NCBI GenBank assembly: GCA_007922225.1
Contig: ML680053.1
Coordinates: 16,313,877 to 16,377,876, forward strand
From: Emydura subglobosa
Taxonomy: Eukaryota; Chordata; Testudines; Chelidae
Reading direction: 5' to 3'
DNA: 64,000 bases
The position numbers were made by a program, and so were the translations under genes. The notes under the pieces are model-generated. The model had not been told where the DNA came from, made no database searches, and saw only the letters and a list, made by a program, of their open reading frames with translations. Below are positions 58,152 to 64,000 of the stretch, one piece after another; within the stretch, counting starts at the first letter, position 1; the number at the start of each line of letters is the position of its first letter.

Positions 58152-58740
58152 CTAGTGGGAGGCAAACATGTGACATGACCACCAGATTGCTGCTTTACAA
58201 ATGTCTAATATGGGCACATGAACCAGAAATATCACAGAGGCCATTTGGGATCTAGTTGAATGTCCCACAACTCTGTCCACTGGCTCCAGGTTAGCCAGCT
58301 GATAACATAGGTGCATACAACTAGATATCCATGACAAAATCCTCTGTACAGACACTGGCCTGCCCTTCATTCTGTCACGAATGCCACAAAATTGAGATGA
58401 AGACCTGAAAGGTTTAGTTGGTTCCAGATAAAACGCTAATGCTTTTCTAACATCTGGACTGTGCAGTGACTCCTCTCCCTTATTACTGTGACATTTTGGG
58501 AAGAAGGTCAGTACTGCTTGGTTGATATGAAAAGAGGAAACCACTTTCGTAAGAAACCTTAGATGGGGATGAAGGTAGATTTACCTGCATAAAAAAAAGG
58601 GTATATGGAGGATGTGATACTAATGCCCTCAACTCCCCTATTCTCCTAGCTGATGTAGTGGCTATTAAAAATGCCATCTTCACAGATAGGTGTAACAGAG
58701 AGTAAGTCACTAGAGGCTCAAAGGGGGGTGGGGGACCCTT
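58152..58740 (-). pseudogene. DIRS tyrosine recombinase C-terminal half, broken
   Basis: Frames on - give FLIATTSARRIGELRAL (catalytic Arg block, 58710-58483). They then give HINQAVLTFFPKCHSNKGEE, VRKALAFYLEPTKPF, MKGRPVSVQRILSWISSCMH, GHSTRSQMASVIFLVHVPIL (His-x-x-Arg block) and DICKAAIWWSCHMFASH followed by TAG at 58152-58154. In related elements I recall, the residue after this His is the catalytic Tyr; here that codon reads as a stop. A frameshift lies near 58.54 kb. The enzyme would normally integrate the circular DNA copy. Confidence 0.75.
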
Positions 58741-59004
58741 CAGCTTTGTTAAGGCTAAACTAAAGCTCCATAGTGAAAACAGCCCTGTATTGTGGCAACA
58801 TCCTATCCAAGCCCTTTAAAAAAATCTTACAGTCCTTGGGTTGGAAAAAAGGGAACGGTTATCCATAGGAAGTTGAAACGCCGATATAATTGCTAGGTGT
58901 TGAGCTAATTGAGCTAACAACGATGTCTCAGATACAGATGAGAATCCAGTCGATGTTAGCCATGAAGTTTCAAGGCCATCAGGTGACAAGCCTAGAGATA
59001 AGAG

Positions 59005-59422
59005 TCACGATTCTGTGAAACTAGGTCTGTGTGCAGTGGGAGTAACAGTGGGGGACTGACTGATAGGTCCAAGAGCTGTGAAAACTAGTGTTGATGGGAA
59101 CAGGCCAGGGTGATCAGTAGAAGACTGGCCTTGTCCTGTCTGACCTTGCACAGAATTCTGGGCAGAAGCGGGTTGGGGAGAAGTATACAGCAAACCCTCT
59201 GATCATGGCAGTAGAAAAGCATCCATCGACAAACCTAGGCTGTCCCTGGCTCTGGAGCAGAACTGGTGACATTGTGTGTATCCTTTCTTGCAAACAGATC
59301 CACTTGGGGAGTTCCCCAGAGCTGAAAAAGGACCTTACTATGACCAGGCAAAGGGACATTTGTGACTGATAAACAGCCTGCTCAGGCGATCTGCCAGTTA
59401 TTCTGAGCACCCCCAGCAACAC
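59005..59422 (-). pseudogene. DIRS RNase H region, fragment
   Basis: Minus-strand text LLGVLRITGRSPEQAVYQSQ, VIVRSFFSSGELPKWICLQE, CFSTAMIRGFAVYFSPTRFC and PEFCARSDRTRPVFY resembles the end of the RT-RNase H of turtle DIRS elements in mixed frames. It begins directly where gag breaks off, which marks an internal deletion of over 1.5 kb. Confidence 0.55.
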
Positions 59423-61160
59423 TAGCTGGTTTCAGTGAGGAGCTGTAACCCACCTATGGAATAAAGGTTCCTCCCAAATAAGTCCAGCTTCTTGTCCTCT
59501 TTATTCTTTGGGGTTGAAGCCTGGTGTCCCTGTCTTTCCTTTTCATTGGATGCTGCCACTACAAGGGAGCCTGGAGGAGGCTGGTTATACAGGTGCTTGA
59601 ACCCCTGGGAGGGAACATAGTATCTCTCCACTCTTTTTGCAGTTGGGAGGCAGGGAAGCTGGGGTCTTCCAGAGGATCTTGGTGGGCTCTAAAATAGCCT
59701 GATTTATTGGCAGAGCTAACCTAGCTAGAGCCGCAGATGTCAGAATGTTCACCAGCTTGAGAGATTTTTCCTGGAGCTCCTGCAGGTGGATACCTAGGGC
59801 CATAGCCATCCTCCTCAACAACTTCTGAGGAGCCTTAAAATCAACAGGAGGAGGAGAAATAGGCTTTACCACAACTGCCTCATCAGGAGATGAGGAAGAG
59901 GACGCCAATGGTACCAGGGCTGGTCCAGTTCCTGCTCCTCTTGTTCGTGAGAAGGACCCTGACTTTGCTCGGTACCAATGATATGGTGGTTCTGGTGATG
60001 ATGCTAAGCAGAGAGTGCCAGCTGAGAAGGATGTAGGGACACTCTTGACTGGGGGTGGGGGGAACCCCTCATGTTCCAAAAGGGCCACTGGTATGGCCCA
60101 ATTGTGTATGGCCCAAGGGTCCTGCCTGTAAGCTCCCTGCTGATACTGAGGCAGAAATCAGGGTGGGCAGGTGGCATAGCCTCCTGATGGGACTGGCTAG
60201 GTTGGGATACATAGGATCCCACCTCAGAGACTGATAGGACGAAACTTCTTGCAACCATGGCAGGGTCAGGCCTGTCAGTACTGGAGAAAGTGGTTCAGAT
60301 TTTAAAGAGAGGAGCCAGGGGATATTGTCTGTGGCTTTCCCGTAGACCGTACCCTGACTGATACCCTGACGTCCACACCCCTTGGAGCTGCTTGGGGCAG
60401 AAGTGATGGTGCTGGAAGTGGTACCTTGGCCACCAGAGCTAGATGAATCTCCTGAACCACTGGTGATAGCAGCACCGAGAGATTCAACAACTCTTCCAAC
60501 AGCCTCAAATTCCTCAGAATAGATGGTACCAGGAAGCCGTTCTGTGATACCATGGCATGAGACGATGCTTCAGGAGCCAGTCTAAACAGGCCCACACCAG
60601 ACTTTGGGGTCAACGAAGGCTCCTGTTTAGAGGTGTGCTCTGGAGAGTGCTTCCTCTTTGAATATCCTCCTGATTCTTGAAGAGCTCATCCTCTTTGAGT
60701 CTTTTGACAACTCTGGTACAGAGTCTGATTTCTGATGCCTTTTCTTCAGTACTGGTGGCACCAATCTCCCTCTTGAGACCAGCAGTGCTGGAGACGTGCT
60801 GCTGATGGACGCCAATGAGCTCGGTATCCGGACTGAAGTAGAGGGCTCAACTGGAGGACACAGAACCTGGTTGCCTGGCCTTTTTTTTTTTTTTTTTTTT
60901 AAACAGGGCTTAAAGCCTTTACAAATGCCACACTTGTCACTCACATGAGCCTCCCCCAAGCACTTAGAGCAGCTGGGGTGAGGACCACAATAAGGCACGG
61001 TCTTGCCACAAGACACATTTTCTGTTCCATTGAAGCAGATCCAGTAAAGAATACAGAACATGTTATTATTCATTGTTACCAGCTTGATACCTGGAAAGCA
61101 CAGACTATCTCCAGTACCGGGACTGGTGCACAAACTGGGTGCTGGAACCACACAAAACAA
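59422..61160 (-). pseudogene. DIRS gag-like ORF1 (LAP2alpha-related), broken
   Basis: Several frames on - make up ORF1. They start with VPYCGPHPSCSKCLGEAHVS, DKCGICKGFKP (Cys-rich, near 60.97-60.91 kb), a homopolymer coding for lysines, then a Ser/Arg-rich region. The mid domain is KLLRRMAMALGIHLQELQEK, SLKLVNILT, PINQAILEPTKILWKTPASL, YYVPSQGFKHLYNQPPPGSL and KKLDLFGRNLYSIGGLQL. These blocks are those of proteins often labelled 'lamina-associated polypeptide 2 alpha-like' in turtle genomes. The link between LAP2alpha and DIRS gag is published knowledge. Frameshifts lie near 60.62, 60.28, 60.05 and 59.6 kb. Confidence 0.75.
60883..60901. repeat. T/A homopolymer in DIRS gag
   Basis: A run of about 20 T on +, read as lysine codons in gag on -. 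Length change here would shift the gag frame. Confidence 0.9.
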
Positions 61161-61478
61161 GAAAAAAGCGTATTATTTTTACAAACTGACTAATTACTAT
61201 ACTTCACTAACTGTACATGGGTATTACATTCAGTTACCGAGAAAAGACTTGCAGAAGCTAGGATAGGGTGCTCCAACAACCATCATGGGTGGTAGGAAGA
61301 AACTGAGGGAGGTGTCTGGGGCAGCACAGCCTTTTATGCCTGTGTAATGTGTGCGAGACAGCAGAAAGTGATCAGGCAACCCCAACGGGTATTGCTAAGG
61401 TAGTAACTCTCTGACAACTGTGCACCAGCGCACACAGGCACCTACAGTGGAATGGAATGTGCAATCACTCGAAGAACA

Positions 61479-61890
61479 CAAGTTTGGTATGACGAGCAGT
61501 GGCTGCAGAATTTTTGGATGTGAAAGGCCTGGATCTGTGTGGTGACCTTGCCCTACCCCTCTGGCGCACACAGACACAAGAATGAGACCTGCATTGACAG
61601 TTGAGAAGCAAGTGGCAATTGCACTGTGAAAACTTGCAATGCCAGATTGATACCGGTTAGTGGGAAATCATTTTGGAGTTGGACAAGCCACAATAGTGGC
61701 TATTGTCATGCAAGTGGGTAGGGCCATTAATCCTCTCCCACTAGGCAGGACTGTGATTCTCAACAATATGCAGGATACAGTGGATGGATTTGCAGCAGTG
61801 GGGTTCCCAAACTGCAATAGGGCAATAGATGGCATGCATATCCCTCTGTTGGCACCAGCCCACCTTCCAGAGTACATCAATAGAAAGGGC
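61479..61890 (+). pseudogene. Harbinger transposase, middle part (continues from 57702)
   Basis: Resumes at QVWYDEQWLQNFWM, the block that follows 'R/H-I-V-x' in this family, so less than one codon is missing across the DIRS element. It goes on through CIDS and VEKQVAIAL (with stops), then GNHFGVGQATIVAIVMQVGR, AINPLPLGR, VDGFAAVGFPNCNRAIDGMH (first catalytic Asp), IPLLAPAHLPEYINRKG. It stops at 61890 against SINE text. The second Asp and Glu are lost. Confidence 0.8.
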
Positions 61891-62050
61891 TGGGTGACAT
61901 TAGGCAAGTCATTTCACCTATATATCCCTTCTCACCTTTTGTATGTATTGTCTATTGCAAACTATCCAGTGCAGGAACTGTATCGTACTATGTACAGTGC
62001 TTAGCACAAAGAGTTCCTTATCTCAGATACAACCTCTAGGTACTAGGAAT
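61891..62050 (+). mobile_element. SINE (core and tail)
   Basis: 'tgggtgacattaggcaagtc' and 'atttcacctatatatccctt', then 'ccagtgcaggaactgtatcg', 'tgtacagtgcttagcacaaa' and 'acctctaggtactaggaata'. This is the SINE whose tail also appears at 22.2 and (antisense) 33.8 kb. It replaces the rest of the Harbinger transposase. Confidence 0.65.
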
Positions 62051-62884
62051 AATAAGAAGCAATTTGCCCTGCCTACATTCCTTCTCATCTTTTTTTCCAT
62101 TTGTTACACTCCTTCCAATTTTTCCTTCTATGTCTTCTACCAGTCTTGACTCAGCACCTTCATCCATTTAAAGCCTCCCATTAAATGGAGTCCAACTCCC
62201 TCCCCAAATCCTCTTCTTTCCTTGAAGCCTGATGGCATCTTTGTATCTTGCAGAACATCCATTCATGTTCTCAGATTTGATTTGCTTGGCAAGATAGAGT
62301 TTTTTTCTTAAAGACTCAGCATGAAACAGTCAAATGATGACAGGACTGCAAACCAACAAAGGCAGAAGTTGATACAGGCATCCAGCCTGGAAAAAAAAAT
62401 GAGTTAAACAGAAATGTGCTATCTTGGTCTATTTTAACAATTTTCTACAAAAAGAAAAAAAATAAAGTGTGTTTTTTCGATAGAGCCTAGTTAAGGGACC
62501 AAGAAGCATGCTTTGGACAACATATGATATGGGTAACTAACATTAATGCCGAAAGGAAACAATTTTCATGTTAGGCCCATTAAATGCTTCTGTAACTTGT
62601 GATTACAATTGAGTGATAAAGCAATTCAGCAAAGAAATACAAATATGTTTGGAACATAATAGGAAACAAAGACATTTGAAATAATTGCATGCACTTATTC
62701 TACTCAGGTTCTTACATGACCTTCATCAGGATAGCTTCCAAGCACCTTCCATAAGTGCTTTGAGTGAGATGTGGTATCTGTCAGATGTGATTCAGTCTTT
62801 CTTTCCCCAAATCGAAAATGTAGGTGGCTTTTATTCCCTATTGTTTAATATACTGTATGTACACAGCAACTTTCATCCAAGCAT
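62051..62884. other. Intergenic stretch
   Basis: No gene or clear repeat seen; AT-rich. Confidence 0.4.
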
Positions 62885-63044
62885 TTCAAGGTGCTCCTCT
62901 GCCCTCTATTACCATAGTATTGCAATGTTTCATAATCTTTAATGTATTTATCCTCACAACACCTCATGGAGGTAGGGCAGTGCTATTTTCCCCATTTACA
63001 GCAGGGAAGTGAAGGACAGAGACTAAAGCCCAGATCCTCATGAG
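62885..63044 (-). mobile_element. SINE fragment, antisense
   Basis: 'tttatcctcacaacacctca', 'tggaggtagggcagtgctat' and 'tccccatttacagcaggg' are antisense SINE text like that at 15.8 and 33.45 kb. It abuts the DIRS fragment on its right. Confidence 0.55.
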
Positions 63045-63660
63045 TAAAAGCGATGGGGGAAGAATCTGGCTCTAAAGTCGAGGGCAGCGTACCAGTCTCA
63101 CAGATCCAAGGAGGGAATGATGGAGGCCAGGGAAACCATATGGAACCTAGCTTCTTCAGATATTTGTAGAGGCGACGCAGGTCCAACATAGGTTGCTGGC
63201 CTCCCTTGGCCTTCAGGATTAGAAATTAATGGAAGTAAAACCCTTTTCCTCTTAGATGCAGGGGAACTTCTTCTATGGCCCCTACCTGAAAGAGGGCTTG
63301 CACCTTCTGAATGAAGAGTTGTTCACGAGAGGGGTCCCTGAAGAGGGACAGAGATGGGGGGTAGGAAGGAGGAATCAAAATGAATTGGAGGGGGTACCCA
63401 CTGTGATGGTGTTTAGTACCCACTTGTCTGATGTTATAGTCGTCCATGTAGGAAGGAAGAGGGAAAGGTGGTTTGAAAAGAAAGAAGGAGTTGGATCCTG
63501 GGTCAAGACTGTTAGGTTGCCCCCGGGCACACCCTCAAAAGGCCTGTCTGCTGCCTGGTGGGTAGCAGCCTGTGCTCGAGTGAGGAGCACTAGCGATTGG
63601 TTGACTCTGACGGCGCTTATAGCCCTTGTTTTTATTCTTATAGGGCTTGTTCCTGGCATG
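63045..63660 (-). pseudogene. DIRS reverse transcriptase, N-terminal part, broken
   Basis: Frames on - give TITSDKWVLNTITVG, GYPLQFILIPPSYPPSLSLF, QALFQVGAIEEVPLHLRGKG, MLDLRRLYKYLKKL (RT motif 1-2 region), then in a shifted frame HMVSLASIIPSLDL and DWYAALDF (start of the D-x-x-D-A-Y catalytic block). It then ends. The catalytic Y-x-D-D is beyond the truncation. Frameshifts lie near 63.43, 63.23 and 63.13 kb. Confidence 0.75.
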
Positions 63661-63700
63661 GTCCGTGAACCGCTGCTGTTGTTGGGGCTTGAAATGCTTC

Positions 63701-64000
63701 CTAGAAGCTGGTGGGATGTACAGCGCCTAACGAATGGCGTGTGGCTCTACAATCCTTCTGGCCATGCAGCCTGGCATCTGTTTGGCCGGAAAACAGTGTC
63801 ACACCATCAAAGGGGAGGTCCTGGATGGACTGTTGGACCTCCACTGATAGGCCAGATGACTGTAGCCACAGGACTCTCCACATAGAGACTGCTGACGCCA
63901 TTCTTCCGGCTGCTGAGTCAGCCGTGTCAGAGGCCACTTGGAGAGAAACTCGGGCCACTGATTCACCCTCCTCCAGAATTGCCATAAACTCCTGCTTAGA
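63701..64000 (-). pseudogene. DIRS gag C terminus (LAP2alpha-like), partial
   Basis: Open on - from 63985 to 63701 as MAILEEGESVARVSLQVASD, TADSAAGRMASAVSMWRVLW, LQSSGLSVEVQQSIQDLPFD, GVTLFSGQTDARLHGQKDCR, ATRHSLGAVHPTSF. This is the conserved helical C-terminal part of turtle DIRS gag, and the window edge cuts its upstream part. It is exactly the gag segment lacking from the other copy. Confidence 0.8.

Larger units (their letters stand above)
57703..61478 (-). mobile_element. DIRS-like retrotransposon, internally deleted, inside Harbinger
   Basis: A 3.8-kb tyrosine-recombinase retroelement on -. From its 5' end: an end repeat near 61441-61478, gag (61160-59422), a jump to the RNase H end (59422-59005), the recombinase (58710-58152) and a 3' end built of inverted repeats (57706-57997). 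The gag C terminus and reverse transcriptase are missing. No target duplication is expected for DIRS. Its flanks are two halves of one Harbinger transposase gene, which fixes its borders to a few bases. Confidence 0.85.
63045..64000 (-). mobile_element. Second DIRS-like fragment, runs off window
   Basis: Minus-strand gag C terminus followed by the start of the reverse transcriptase. The rest of gag lies right of the window, and the RT is cut at about 63045. Orientation is the same as the copy at 57.7-61.5 kb. Confidence 0.85.

Noticed and set aside
7372..64000. Neighbouring genes of AMOTL1 known from mammals (such as CWC15 or KDM4D)
   Set aside because: I looked for their characteristic peptide segments on both strands and saw none; they may lie beyond the window.

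Overview
The window is 64 kb of vertebrate nuclear DNA, most likely from a turtle (Testudines); a crocodilian is the second choice. It is AT-leaning, gene-poor and crowded with CR1 LINEs, L2 LINEs, MIR/CORE-type SINEs, PIF/Harbinger and hAT DNA transposons, Penelope-like elements (PLEs) and DIRS-like tyrosine-recombinase retrotransposons whose gag carries a LAP2alpha-type region. This mixture is typical of turtles. The species call rests on repeat families I recognise, not on a search.

One host gene is certain. Positions 473-7371 (+) hold the last four coding exons of AMOTL1 (angiomotin-like 1), all with canonical splice sites and matching phases, ending in the family's C-terminal PDZ-binding tail (EVLI). 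Its 3' UTR probably runs to a poly(A) signal near 13.76 kb. That UTR appears to contain a 5'-truncated CR1 with an unbroken 533-codon reverse transcriptase frame (7490-9192) and a solo LTR with a 4-bp target duplication (11616-12206).

From 13.8 to 46 kb the sequence is intergenic or intronic. It holds MIR-like SINEs, CR1 3' ends, MITEs (one a clean hAT-type element with perfect 13-bp inverted ends and an 8-bp target duplication at 36152-36305), AT-rich repeats, an antisense L2 (30.5-31.2 kb) and a sense L2 (43.7-45.9 kb) split by an LTR-like insert. Three exon-like islands (28.2-29.2 kb on -, 34.8 kb on +) have plausible splice sites but I cannot name a gene for them.

From 46.7 kb to the end the window is a stack of nested transposons. 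It has three antisense CR1 segments (46.7-47.1, 50.8-53.4 and 53.4-55 kb). A degraded Harbinger element with convergent Myb-like and transposase genes lies at 47.1-50.1 kb, and holds a 10-N assembly gap. A PLE 3' segment with a GIY-YIG nuclease domain follows (50.07-50.77 kb). A second Harbinger copy (57.04-61.89 kb) has a 3.8-kb DIRS-like element inserted in its transposase gene. A second DIRS fragment (63.05-64 kb) runs off the end. Almost all transposon genes are broken. The CR1 frame at 7.5 kb and the short PLE frame at 50 kb are the unbroken exceptions, and both are 5'-truncated pieces.

I found no previously undescribed biological system. The points most worth following are the unassigned exon-like islands, the nested DIRS-in-Harbinger insertion, the PLE palindromes, and the CR1 and LTR load in the AMOTL1 3' UTR.
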